Of a stretch of 64,000 bases of DNA, positions 33,561 to 45,552 are shown piece after piece; within the stretch, counting starts at the first letter, position 1, and every line of letters starts with the position of its first letter. The position numbers and the translations under genes are program-made. The stretch is from Cordilura impudica (Eukaryota; Arthropoda; Insecta; Diptera; Scathophagidae). Below the pieces are notes generated by a model. That model was not told where the DNA came from. It did not search any database and saw only the letters and a program-made list of their open reading frames with translations. The DNA lies in NCBI GenBank assembly GCA_963682025.1, contig OY821518.1, positions 10,034,090 to 10,098,089 of the forward strand, given 5' to 3'.

Positions 33561-33862
33561 CATTTATGACTGTTTTAATAGCACAGAGGAGTCAAAAAAG
33601 ACTCCACATGATCACTTATTGCATAAAATGTTTACTGGGATTTTATTCACTATCTGCAGAAATAGTTTTTTAAGTAAAACAAATCTGCACACAATTTCAA
33701 TTCTATTCCGTTTACAATGATACGATCACTTTGTTTACTAGCTAGTAGTGAAATAAGAAAATAGTATTGTAATACAGCGTAATGATGAATTGCACTTCTC
33801 AATTAGTTTATTTTTAATGTGCCATAAGAAGTTCGGTTTGTGCTAAGAAATGAATGAATACA

Positions 33863-33978
33863 TGTTTCCCAGGGCGAAGCTTAATCATTGCACTTTGATT
33901 GAGTTGAGCCCGCGACTATTCCTTATGTGGATAGCTCGTGCCTACAATTTTTTGGTAGTTGGGAATGCCGTTTGTGCA
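33863..33978 (+). pseudogene. U1 snRNA-derived sequence, unit 1 of second dimer
   Basis: GTTTCCCAGGGCGAAGCTTA, CATTGCAC, TTGAGTTGAGC, CGCGACTATTCCTTATGTGG then ATAGCTCGTGCC, Sm-like AATTTTTTGG and GGGAATGCCGTTTGTGC. It corresponds to U1 from stem-loop II to stem-loop IV, with the first third missing. Upstream GTTCGGTTTGTGCTAAG looks like the tail of a further, lost unit. Confidence 0.85.
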
Positions 33979-33996
33979 AAGGGAAGTATGAACACA

Positions 33997-34115
33997 TGTT
34001 TCCCAGGGCGAGGCTTAATCATTGCACTTTGATTGAGCTGAGCTCCGCGATTATTCCTAATGCGGAATAACTCGTGCTTTAAATTCTCGGTAGTCCGGGA
34101 ATGGCGTTTGCCTGC
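33997..34115 (+). pseudogene. U1 snRNA-derived sequence, unit 2 of second dimer
   Basis: The closest match to fly U1 in the window: CCCAGGGCGAGGCTTAATCA, TTGAGCTGAGCTCCGCG, ATTATTCCTAATGCGGAATA then ACTCGTGC, and GTCCGGGAATGGCGTTTGCC. The Sm site is changed to AATTCTCGG, which should abolish Sm assembly. Spacing to unit 1 is 134 bp, the same as in the first dimer. Confidence 0.87.
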
Positions 34116-35123
34116 ACCAAACATTAAATAATAAATTTTAAAAATGTATATAATTAAATATTATTGACATCTATTATATTATTATCATCTGAGAAAAAAA
34201 AATTTTTTAAACACCAATTTTTTACAGGGTAGAATTTTATGGTTTCAATACTACTTTTGAATGCAAGTATGTACTAAAAGTAGAACCCTTAAACCATACT
34301 ATTTTTTGCAACCCTAAATTAAAATAATTTATATTTATATTATTTTTAATATGCGCTTATTATCGATATACATATACAGAATATATGAATGATATTTATA
34401 GTATTTTGATATTTGCAACAGTAGTATGTATGTATCAATTTGTAATATTTTGTGAGCTTATAAAAATCGCAGAATATTGATATTGATTTTATATAGTTTC
34501 TTTTATTAATTAACTAACTTAAATATTACACCATAAAATGTTGATATTGGTGAATTTTTGTATTATTACCACAACGACCATAAAAACAACAAGTGCAGCT
34601 GTGACAAAATACAAAATTTAGAATGACAATATAGGAAAACATCATATTTTTTTACCTTTTCAGTGATTTCTCGGCACCTATGAAACCTATTGTCACGATT
34701 TAAAAAACAGAAACCTTCCCATGATGTTGGTGTATCACTCTCACTAACAACAAGCGCCCTAGCTGCACTATTCAGGGCGTGATCGTGACAAGAACAACAT
34801 AGAAAATTATATTTTTTGAAGACTTTTTAGTTCTTCATTCAAATCTCGGGCCTTAATCGATCGATTTAGGCGATTTTAAATAGCAAACTTTTCAGGATGT
34901 TAATGAATCATTTTTTATGTCAACGAGCACCCTAGCTGCCCGATTGATGCCGTCATCGTGATTTCCACAGACGGACAGACGGACATCGCTATATCAACTC
35001 CGGTTTTTATAAGGATCACAAATATAAATATTTTATGGCGTCCAGATTTTTTTTTCTAATTATTACAAACGGAATGACAAACTTATATATACCCTCTGCA
35101 CACTGGAGTGGAGGGTATAAACA

Positions 35124-35602
35124 CAAAAAAACCAATATAATAAAATAAAATAAAACAAAATTAAAGTAAATAATATAAAATGAAATAAAATAAAATAAAA
35201 TAAAATAAATTAAAATGAAATAAAATTAAATATTATAAAATAAAATAACATAAAATGAAATAAACTAAAATAAAATAAAACAAAATAAAATTAAACAAAA
35301 TAAAATAAAATCCAATATAAAAAAAAAAAAAAACAAAAAAAAACCAATATAATAAAAAAAATAAAATAAAATAAAATAAAAAGAAATAAAATAAAATAAA
35401 ATATAATAAAAAAAATAAAATAAAATAAAATAAAATAAAATAAAATAAAAAAAAATAAAAAAAAATAAAATTAAATTAAATAAAATAAAACAAAATAAAA
35501 TAAAATCCAATATAAAAAAAACCAATATAATGAAATAAAATAAAATAATATTAAATAAAATAAAAAATAAAATAAAATTAATTAAAATGTAATAAAATTA
35601 AA
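35124..35602 (+). repeat. (TAAAA)n microsatellite
   Basis: Irregular TAAAA pentamers with ACCAATATAA interruptions, between the C element and the 489-bp satellite array. Non-coding. Confidence 0.85.
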
Positions 35603-35603
35603 T

Positions 35604-38600
35604 ACAATAAAAATCATAATTAGTTATTTATAGTTCGGTTCGAGATCATGTATACATTTTCTAATACTAGAAAAGATAATACTTTATGCAATGTAAGAGA
35701 AATTTGGAAAAAATTGAAGACAGCGCTAGATGGAGTAGCTACTTTCGAACAAAGCGACTTGTTCATCGTCAGCATCCTTCTGCCTATTACTTCAACTCAT
35801 GCTTAATCAACTATTTAACTCAACATTTGAAAGAAAAGAACATGAGAAATGTTTTTCTTTTTATATACGAGAGTTTGTATGAACAAGCTGAGCTTTTCCA
35901 ATTTATAGCTTTCTCTACATTAACATCGCTTTGATCAATTACAAATCTCGTAATGTGAAAAAAGCTCTTTTTGTTTTGCCAAACGTCCCATAGATGGGAA
36001 CTGTAATGACATGTGAAATCTTAACAGATTTATCACAATTGCATTGGACCGTATGTTTTGTATGTTAGTTTTTATGTATTGTCGATCTTGTGTTGTAATA
36101 ATAATTAGTTATTTATAGTTCGGTTCGAGATCATGTATACATTTTCTAATACTAGAAAAGATAATACTTTATGCAATGTAAGAGAAATTTGGAAAAAATT
36201 GAAGACAGCGCTAGATGGAGTAGCTACTTTCGAACAAAGCGACTTGTTCATCGTCAGCATCCTTCTGCCTATTACTTCAACTCATGCTTAATCAACTATT
36301 TAACTCAACATTTGAAAGAAAAGAACATACGGTCCAATGCAATTGTGATAAATCTGTTAAGATTTCACATGTCATTACAGTTCCCATCTATGGGACGTTT
36401 GGCAAAACAAAAAGAGCTTTTTTCACATTACGAGATTTGTAATTGATCAAAGCGATGTTAATGTAGAGAAAGCTATAAATTGGAAAAGCTCAGCTTGTTC
36501 ATACAAACTCTCGTATATAAAAAGAAAAACATTTCTCATGTTCTTTTCTTTCAAATGTTGAGTTAAATAGTTGATTAAGCATGAGTTGAAGTAATAGGCA
36601 GAAGGATGCTGACGATGAACAAGTCGCTTTGTTCGAAAGTAGCTACTCCATCTAGCGCTGTCTTCAACTTTTTTTTCCAATATTTCTCTTACATTGCATA
36701 AAGTATTATCTTTTCTAGTATTAGAAAATGTATACATGATCTCGAACCGAACTATAAATAACTAATTATTATTACAACACAAGATCGACAATACATAAAA
36801 ACTAACATACAAAACATACGGTCCAATGCAATTGTGATAAATCTGTTAAGATTTCACATGTCATTACAGTTCCCATCTATGGGACGTTTGGCAAAACAAA
36901 AAGAGCTTTTTTCACATTACGAGATTTGTAATTGATCAAAGCGATGTTAATGTAGAGAAAGCTATAAATTGGAAAAGCTCAGCTTGTTCATACAAACTCT
37001 CGTATATAAAAAGAAAAACATTTCTCATGTTCTTTTCTTTCAAATGTTGAGTTAAATAGTTGATTAAGCATGAGTTGAAGTAATAGGCAGAAGGATGCTG
37101 ACGATGAACAAGTCGCTTTGTTCGAAAGTAGCTACTCCATCTAGCGCTGTCTTCAACTTTTTTTTCCAATATTTCTCTTACATTGCATAAAGTATTATCT
37201 TTTCTAGTATTAGAAAATGTATACATGATCTCGAACCGAACTATAAATAACTAATTATTATTACAACACAAGATCGACAATACATAAAAACTAACATACA
37301 AAACATACGGTCCAATGCAATTGTGATAAATCTGTTAAGATTTCACATGTCATTACAGTTCCCATCTATGGGACGTTTGGCAAAACAAAAAGAGCTTTTT
37401 TCACATTACGAGATTTGTAATTGATCAAAGCGATGTTAATGTAGAGAAAGCTATAAATTGGAAAAGCTCAGCTTGTTCATACAAACTCTCGTATATAAAA
37501 AGAAAAACATTTCTCATGTTCTTTTCTTTCAAATGTTGAGTTAAATAGTTGATTAAGCATGAGTTGAAGTAATAGGCAGAAGGATGCTGACGATGAACAA
37601 GTCGCTTTGTTCGAAAGTAGCTACTCCATCTAGCGCTGTCTTCAACTTTTTTTTCCAATATTTCTCTTACATTGCATAAAGTATTATCTTTTCTAGTATT
37701 AGAAAATGTATACATGATCTCGAACCGAACTATAAATAACTAATTATTATTACAACACAAGATCGACAATACATAAAAACTAACATACAAAACATACGGT
37801 CCAATGCAATTGTGATAAATCTGTTAAGATTTCACATGTCATTACAGTTCCCATCTATGGGACGTTTGGCAAAACAAAAAGAGCTTTTTTCACATTACGA
37901 GATTTGTAATTGATCAAAGCGATGTTAATGTAGAGAAAGCTATAAATTGGAAAAGCTCAGCTTGTTCATACAAACTCTCGTATATAAAAAGAAAAACATT
38001 TCTCATGTTCTTTTCTTTCAAATGTTGAGTTAAATAGTTGATTAAGCATGAGTTGAAGTAATAGGCAGAAGGATGCTGACGATGAACAAGTCGCTTTGTT
38101 CGAAAGTAGCTACTCCATCTAGCGCTGTCTTCAACTTTTTTTTCCAATATTTCTCTTACATTGCATAAAGTATTATCTTTTCTAGTATTAGAAAATGTAT
38201 ACATGATCTCGAACCGAACTATAAATAACTAATTATTATTACAACACAAGATCGACAATACATAAAAACTAACATACAAAACATACGGTCCAATGCAATT
38301 GTGATAAATCTGTTAAGATTTCACATGTCATTACAGTTCCCATCTATGGGACGTTTGGCAAAACAAAAATAGCTTTTTTCACATTACGAGATTTGTAATT
38401 GATCAAAGCGATGTTAATGTAGAGAAAGCTATAAATTGGAAAAGCTCAGCTTGTTCATACAAACTCTCGTATATAAAAAGAAAAACATTTCTCATGTTCT
38501 TTTCTTTCAAATGTTGAGTTAAATAGTTGATTAAGCATGAGTTGAAGTAATAGGCAGAAGGATGCTGACGATGAACAAGTCGCTTTGTTCGAAAGTAGCT

Positions 38601-39746
38601 ACTCCATCTAGCGCTGTCTTCAACTTTTTTTTCCAATATTTCTCTTACATTGCATAAAGTATTATCTTTTCTAGTATTAGAAAATGTATACATGATCTCG
38701 AACCGAACTATAAATAACTAATTATTATTACAACACAAGATCGACAATACATAAAAACTAACATACAAAACATACGGTCCAATGCAATTGTGATAAATCT
38801 GTTAAGATTTCACATGTCATTACAGTTCCCATCTATGGGACGTTTGGCAAAACAAAAAGAGCTTTTTTCACATTACGAGATTTGTAATTGATCAAAGCGA
38901 TGTTAATGTAGAGAAAGCTATAAATTGGAAAAGCTCAGCTTGTTCATACAAACTCTCGTATATAAAAAGAAAAACATTTCTCATGTTCTTTTCTTTCAAA
39001 TGTTGAGTTAAATAGTTGATTAAGCATGAGTTGAAGTAATAGGCAGAAGGATGCTGACGATGAACAAGTCGCTTTGTTCGAAAGTAGCTACTCCATCTAG
39101 CGCTGTCTTCAATTTTTTCCAAATTTCTCTTACATTGCATAAAGTATTATCTTTTCTAGTATTAGAAAATGTATACATGATCTCGAACCGAACTATAAAT
39201 AACTAATTATTATTACAACACAAGATCGACAATACATAAAAACTAACATACAAAACATACGGTCCAATGCAATTGTGATAAATCTGTTAAGATTTCACAT
39301 GTCATTACAGTTCCCATCTATGGGACGTTTGGCAAAACAAAAAGAGCTTTTTTCACATTACGAGATTTGTAATTGATCAAAGCGATGTTAATGTAGAGAA
39401 AGCTATAAATTGGAAAAGCTCAGCTTGTTCATACAAACTCTCGTATATAAAAAGAAAAACATTTCTCATGTTCTTTTCTTTCAAATGTTGAGTTAAATAG
39501 TTGATTAAGCATGAGTTGAAGTAATAGGCAGAAGGATGCTGACGATGAACAAGTCGCTTTGTTCGAAAGTAGCTACTCCATCTAGCGCTGTCTTCAATTT
39601 TTTCCAAATTTCTCTTACATTGCATAAAGTATTATCTTTTCTAGTATTAGAAAATGTATACATAATCTCGAACCGAACTATAAATAACTAATTATTATTA
39701 CAACACAAGATCGACAATACATAAAAACTAACATACAATAAAAATC
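35604..39746. repeat. 489-bp satellite array with internal inversion
   Basis: About 8.5 copies of one monomer. The first 1.5 (35616-36328) are on the plus strand; from 36329 to about 39734 seven copies run on the minus strand. The period is 489 bp, judged from the recurrence of AACATACGGTCCAATGC, except for one 485-bp step. The short form has TCAATTTTTTCCAAATTTCTC and the long form TCAACTTTTTTTTCCAATAT; both plus-strand copies are of the short form. Copies are almost identical (one G/T difference at about 38370). The switch occurs at ACAT (36325-36328), shared by both sides. The array is bounded by TACAATAAAAATC at 35603-35615 and 39734-39746. Each monomer carries an open frame of 82-96 codons (starting MYTFSNTRKD in the long form), which I do not recognise. 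Confidence 0.93.
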
Positions 39747-39885
39747 TATATAATAAAATAAAATAAAATTAAATAATGTAAAATAAAATAACATAAAATA
39801 AAATAAATTAAAATGAAACAAAATAAAATAAAATAAAATCCAATATAAAAAAACCAAAAAATATAATAAAATAAAATCAAAATAA
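39747..39885 (+). repeat. (TAAAA)n microsatellite
   Basis: Short irregular TAAAA run linking the satellite array to the next family A element. Confidence 0.8.
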
Positions 39886-40643
39886 AACAAGTAGGAAAAT
39901 TATAGTCGGTCTAGACCGACTATACGATACCCTATACCATGCGTTTAGAAACCCTATCTCTTAGGCCCAACTAATTGGACCTTGAAAATAAGCAAAAACC
40001 AAATTTGAGTGGGATTTTTATTAATTTTTTTGGCTGCAGATATTAAAAAGTTCATATCGGATGTTATATCTATAAAGGGACTAGGTCCAAAAATGGACCG
40101 ATCCTGATCATGTTTGGTAAAGTCTCTTGTATTTTGCAAAAATATATACAAACAAAATTTGAGAAGAATCAGTGCAATATTTTTGTTTTTTAATAGATTT
40201 AAGTGAAGATCGGGAAGCACCTCGATATGGGGTCAAAGGGATCATTTTTGGACTACTCATTAGTGGATGTAATGAACGCATACAAACCCAATTTGAGTAA
40301 GATCTATGTGACAATTTGGATCTTATGGAAATTTATGTCGATTTCATATGGGTAATTTGTATGGGGGCTAGGTCTGAACATGGACCGATTCTCACCAATT
40401 TCAACAGCGTTCATCCCATGGCCGATAAAAGCTTATATACCAAATTTCATCAAAATATATTCATATTTGCGACCTGCAGTTTGATTACAAGCTTTACATG
40501 GACACACAGACGGACGGACGGACGGACGGACGGACGGACATTGTTAAATCAACTCAGAAAGTGATTCTGATTCGATCGGTATAATTAAAGATGGGTCTAG
40601 GTCAAATATTATACCCAAACCACATAGTGGTATAGGGTATAAA
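39886..40643 (+). mobile_element. Family A element, copy 6
   Basis: A complete copy: AACAAGTAGGAAAATTATAG, palindrome TCGGTCTAGACCGA, (GGAC)n near 40510-40539 and the end CACATAGTGGTATAGGGTAT AAA. It lacks about 45 bp before the end (AGGTCAAATATTATACCC instead of the longer text). TAAAA microsatellite follows directly. Confidence 0.82.
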
Positions 40644-41399
40644 TATATATATTAAATAAAATAACATAAAATAAAATAAAATAAAATAAAATAAAATAAA
40701 ATAAAATAAAATAAAATAAAATAAAATAAAATAAAATAAAATAAAATAAAATAAAATAAAATAAAATAAAATAAAATAAAATAAAATAAAATAAAATAAA
40801 ATAAAATAAAATAAAATAAAATAAAATAAAATGAAATAAAATAAATTAAAATAACATAAAATAAAATAAAATAAAATTAAATTAAATAATACAAAATAAA
40901 ATAACATAAAATAAAATAAATTAAAATAAAACAAAACAAAATAAAATAAAATCCAATATAAAAACACAAAAAACCAATATAATAAAATATAATAAAATAA
41001 AATAAAATAAAATAAAATAAAACAAAATTAAAGTAAACAATATAAAATAAATTAAAATAAAATAAAATAAAATAAAATAAAATAAAATAAAATAAAATAA
41101 AATAAAATAAAATAAAATAAAATAAAATAAAATACAATAAAATAAAATAAAATATAATAAAATAAAATAAAATAAAATAAAATAAAATAAAATAAAATAA
41201 AATAAAATAAAATAAAATAAAATAAGATAAAATAAAAAAAATTTAAATAATATAAAATAAAATAACATAAAATAAAAATAAATATATTAAATGTAATAAA
41301 ATAACATAAATTAAAATATAATAAAATAAAATAAATTAAAATAAAATAAGATAAAGTAAAAAAAAATAAAATAAAGTAAAATACAAAATAATATAATAA
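40644..41399 (+). repeat. (TAAAA)n microsatellite, long
   Basis: About 750 bp of TAAAA pentamers, with perfect stretches near 40660-40830 and 41050-41220. Bounded by family A copies on both sides. The long minus-strand Phe/Ile/Leu frames have no coding meaning. Confidence 0.92.
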
Positions 41400-41935
41400 A
41401 ACAAGTAATAAAATTATAGTCGGTCTAGACCGACTATACGATATCCTATACCATGCGTTTAGAGACCCTATCTCTCTAAGAGTTGTCCAATAGGGATCAT
41501 TTTTGGACTACTGATTAATAGATGTAATATATACATACAAAGCCAATTTGACTAAGATTTGTATGATAATTTAGATCTTATGGCAGTATATGTTGATTTC
41601 ATAGGGGTCATTTGTATGGGGGCTAGGTCTGAACATGGACCGATTCTCACCAATTTCAATAGCGTTCATCCCATGGCCGATAAAAGATCAAATACCAAAT
41701 TTCGTCAAAATATATTCATATTTGCGACTTGCAGTTTGATTACAAGCTTTACATGGACACACAGACGGACGGACGGACATCGTTAAATCGAATCAGATAG
41801 TGATTCTGATTCGATCAGATAGTGATTCTGATTCGATCGGTATAATTAAAGATGGGTGTAGGTCAAATATTTTTGGTTGTTACAAACAGCAGCACAAAGT
41901 CATTATACCCAAACCACATAGTGGTATAGGGTATA
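41400..41935 (+). mobile_element. Family A element, copy 7 (shortened)
   Basis: Starts ACAAGTAATAAAATTATAGT and palindrome, then jumps from CCCTATCTCT to AAGAGTTGTCCAATAGG, losing about 260 bp. It carries only a short GGAC run (41765-41778) and a duplicated TCAGATAGTGATTCTGATTC. The end is GGTATAGGGTATAA. Confidence 0.78.
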
Positions 41936-42720
41936 AGTATAGTCGGTCGAGACCGACTATACGATACCCTATACCATGCGTTTAGAGACCCTATATCTCA
42001 GGCCCAACTAACTAGATATAGAAAATAAGCATAAACCAAATTTGAATGGGATTTTTCTTAATTTTTTAGGGTACAGATATGAAAAAGTTCATATCGGATG
42101 CTATATCTATATGGGGACTAGGCCCAAAAATGGACCGATCCTGACCATGTTTGGTAAAGTCTCTTGTATTTTGCACAAATATATACAAACAAAATTTGAG
42201 AAGAAACTTTGCAATTTTTTTGTTTTTTGATAGATTTAAGTGACGATCGGGAAGCAGCTCTATATGGGGCCTATGACTAAGAGTTGTCCAATAGGGATCA
42301 TTTTTAGACTACTGATTAATGGATGTAATATATACATACAAACCCAATTTGACTAAGATTTGTATGATAATTTGGATCTTATGGCAATATATGTTGATTT
42401 CATAGGGGTCATTTGTATGGGGGCTAGGTCTGAACATGGACCGATTCTAACCAATTTCAATAGCGTTCATCCCATGGCCCATAAAAGATCAAGTACCAAA
42501 TTTCATCAAAATATATTCATAGTTGCGACCTGCAGTTTGATTAAAAGCTTTACATGGACACACAGAGGACGGACGGACGGACGGACATCGTTAAATCGAA
42601 TCAGATAGTGATTCTGATTCGATCGGTATAATTAAAGATGGGTGTAGGTCAAATATTTTGGGTTGTTACAAACAGCAGCACAAAGTCATTATACCCAAAC
42701 CACATAGTGGTATAGGGTAT
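41936..42720 (+). mobile_element. Family A element, copy 8
   Basis: Follows copy 7 without spacer, starting at the palindrome TAGTCGGTCGAGACCGACTA and lacking the AACAAGTAAGA leader. The body is full length and includes the segment (CCTATGACTAAGAGTTGTCC) missing in several others. (GGAC)n lies at about 42567-42585. It ends GGTATAGGGTAT. Confidence 0.8.
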
Positions 42721-42910
42721 AATGAAATAAAACAGAATAAAATAAAGTAAAATAAATTAAAATAAAATTAAATAAAATAAAACAAAACAAAATAAAATAA
42801 ATAAAATGAAGTAAAATAAAGTAAAATAAAATTAAATAAAATAAAATAAAATGAAATGAAAAAAATAAAATAATATAATCTAAACTAAAATAAAATACAA
42901 ATAACATATA
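42721..42910 (+). repeat. (TAAAA)n microsatellite, degenerate
   Basis: Irregular TAAAA/TGAAA words following family A copy 8. Non-coding. Confidence 0.75.
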
Positions 42911-43274
42911 TACAAATAACATATATATGTATATATAAGAACGAATTCCTTAAAAATATTAAAGTCAATGGTCATCGACTATGTGGGAATGCAAATAAAA
43001 ACACTTTTTAAGCTAAAATAGCAACAAATCGAAAATATATTTAAAATAATTAAATGTAAGCACAAATTTAAGAAATAAGCAAAAAAGCTTTAAACAGTTG
43101 CTTTTGCATGATCAGGATTTGTATCTCCAACGATTTATGTTAGAAAATAAAAACTCAAGCAGGGTCCTTTTTGGCTGACCTACTTATTATAATACGAGTA
43201 TATTTAAAAAAATAACATCCACAGAAATGAAACTGATGATATTTTTAAAACATATTTTTATTTTGTGGAGACAA
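42911..43274. other. No gene seen (Gr28b intron)
   Basis: AT-rich intron without recognisable features. Confidence 0.35.
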
Positions 43275-43634
43275 ATCTATAATATTAATAGGCTAGGCGA
43301 TTTCTTGTGACCGATGTTTTGTGCTACCGTTTTATCCCGATTTTGAATATTATTTGAAAGGTATTTCTTTTAAGCCGTTTTACAGATTTACAGATTTTTA
43401 AATTTTTCCCTGTATTTTGAGTAAATTGCATTCAAAGTTTCTACTAACACATATATAAAATTATACATATGATATGTGTGTTTTATTAAATTTGTTAATG
43501 TGTCTGTTAATAGTTTGATATCTTCATTCACAATAATAATAAACCGTAAAAGTGTTGGTTTGTGATTTGGCTAAATTGAAAAATAAAGCTACCTAGAAAT
43601 TGCACTCGAATTTCGAGCGCTGGAGTCTGCTAGT
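43275..43634 (-). repeat. Interspersed repeat family D, copy 6
   Basis: A minus-strand copy from ATCTATAATATTAATAGG through CGATTTCTTGTGACCGATG and CCGTTTTATCCCGATTTTGA to GCGCTGGAGTCTGCTAGT. Full length, about 360 bp, ending about 360 bp downstream of the first exon 3 donor. Confidence 0.75.
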
Positions 43635-43992
43635 TTTTATAAATTTAATATCAGTTGTTTCTATTTTAATATCAATTATCCTTTAACCAATATAATTTTT
43701 TTATAGAATGGTGATTTTTACCAATTTTTTTCAAAAGTATTTATCCATTCAATTATTTTACATGTCCACTTCAATTACGAGTACATTGTTTATAACTTTG
43801 TATGACCAATGATTGAATGAATTGCTTACAGTTAATTACAGTTGTAATTAAAGTCATCATCACATATAAATATCAGATAAGTAAATTATTAATTTTGCAC
43901 TCGAAACCTAATATGTCGAACAATATCAATAACCTGATTGGCTTATTGCTGTAATAACAAACATTTTATTTTAATCAAACTAAATAACTCAC

Positions 43993-44667
43993 CTTGTGCA
44001 TCATGTTGTATCGCATTTCAATCATTTTTGTAAAACAAGAAAACATGGCCAGGGCAAATAAAACTACGGTGTGTTGGAGCACAAAGGTGACATGTAAAGA
44101 TGTAGATGGTTTTTCATTGGCCGATTTCAAAAGTTGAAAACTAAATATGGTGTAGGCCAAATTTACCGAAACCATAAAAACTATATAAATATAACAAAAA
44201 CGCAACAATTTACTATACATGATTTTAATGCCCACTTTATGTAATTGTTCATCCATGAGCTGCATTATTTCCAAGCTGCGTTGAACGTAATGTTTCGGTA
44301 TTATGGCGGTCAAGTAGATTATAGTGACACCTATAAAACCACTAAGAATCTGCAAAAAATCTCCAAAACTTGAAATACGCGAACGAAAGAAATAACCAGC
44401 CACCGTTTCGCAATCGTTGACCAACGTAAAGATATAACAAACACTATACACAACGATATGAAGTCCGACATTTATATAACCCCATGTGGAATGTTTTAAT
44501 TGTTTAACACCGTTCGCATTACTTGTTATATAAAATGTCGTTAAGCCATGCCAGTAGGTTAGAAAAAATAATGGTTGTAAGCATTCATATAATTTTTTAG
44601 CGGAAAAGAACCGTCTTATACGACTACGCGCGTTGTGTTCTAACGTTTCTTGATTTTCGTCGTCCAT
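43993..44667 (-). CDS. Gr28b: Gr28b alternative first exon 3
   Basis: This first exon has 225 codons from ATG at 44667 (MDDENQETLEHNARSRIRRF) to ...YNMMHK with a GTGAGT donor. The hydrophilic N-terminus is followed by LQPLFFLTYWHGLTTFYI, VAGYFFRSRISSFGDFLQI and several hydrophobic helices, as in the Gr28 family. It uses His-Lys before the splice where the other three use Asn-Lys, but the phase is the same. The predicted receptor is about 454 residues. The intron to exon 2 is 26.6 kb and holds the 489-bp satellite array and the long C element. A GTT/GTTG run (CAA-rich on the minus strand) just upstream at 44755-44774 may be 5' UTR. Confidence 0.9.
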
Positions 44668-45552
44668 TCTGATTGGAGTCTAGGCGGCAACTAAACTAAT
44701 TCTTCTGCTTAAAAGAATTTGCATGATATTAAAGTAAATTTATTAGGGTTGCGGGTTGTTGTTGTTGTTGTTGTATTATCCTGTGTACAGCAATTAGCTT
44801 GTTGCAGTTTGTCTGGCCACTAAGTGGAGGCGTGCGCGACATATGGATATTTTTAATAACACATTGAATGAAATACTTTTGATATAAAACGATACTCAAG
44901 TTAATGTTTGGTCTGACTGTTATTGACAATAAAGAAGTTTTTGTTTGTTTTCTTAGAAACGTTGTTTATTGTTGGCCATTGTTGTAATAAATAATAAAAT
45001 GTATAAATTATGAAATATGTAGCTAATTAAATAATAGTCCCATGATGGATTAATATTTTAATATTCATACATATTTACATGCCATCTTGACCCTTGGTAG
45101 TTTAACAAATTGCATAAATTCAGAGTTTTAGTAGAGTTTCAGCCTTACTTTGAAGTAATATTAAAAGCCTTTTCACTGGCCGCCAGACCTAGGAACATGC
45201 TACCCAAGAAGCCTAAACCGACATGGTATAAAAATTGCAGAAGAAATAATGCTGCCAGGAAACATTAGTATCATAAATTCACCTTTACTGTCCATTTCCT
45301 TGAGGAAAATTATGATATTTAAGGAGAATTGAGTCTTTTTCACCGTAAACATTGTCAGAGCTTATTACTTATTACATCCAAGCCTTATATATATAAATAT
45401 TACCATCTTCAGCTGACTCTATCCACACTTTTGGATAATAGAGTTAATTTGTTAAAGTTCTGATCTGATATTAATATTTTTTATAAAAATAAAAAAATAT
45501 TATTTTCGATCTTTATCATTTTAATTATTGAGTTTGAATTATTCAGTTAGTT
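44668..45552. other. Upstream of first exon 3; no gene seen
   Basis: Expected to contain the 5' UTR and promoter of the transcript starting at 44667. A (GTT)n run lies at about 44757-44774. No promoter element is confidently assigned and there is no further coding sequence. Confidence 0.4.

Larger units (their letters stand above)
30956..35120 (+). mobile_element. Long family C element, copy 2
   Basis: Same ends as the copy at 5564-9958 (AACAAGTAAGAGTGTTAAAT with TTCGGCTATGCCGAA; ACCCTCTGCACACTGGAGTG then GAGGGTATAA). Same internal order: hAT N-terminal relic, TCCTGGCATCACTGG, AATATACGATATCCCAG, U1 dimer, CAGTGATTTCTCGGCACC, GACAGACGGACA. It carries two DNA-transposon insertions absent from copy 1 (32345-32924 and 33279-33560) and lacks about 950 bp around the hAT C-terminal relic. 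It lies in the Gr28b intron. Confidence 0.65.

Noticed and set aside
35686..39625. Multi-gene family of 82-96-residue proteins
   Set aside because: Copies are identical because they are monomers of a young satellite. No independent evidence for coding.
44729..44929. Poly-Gln frame upstream of first exon 3
   Set aside because: Short GTT run on the plus strand; no sign of a coding exon. It may be UTR.
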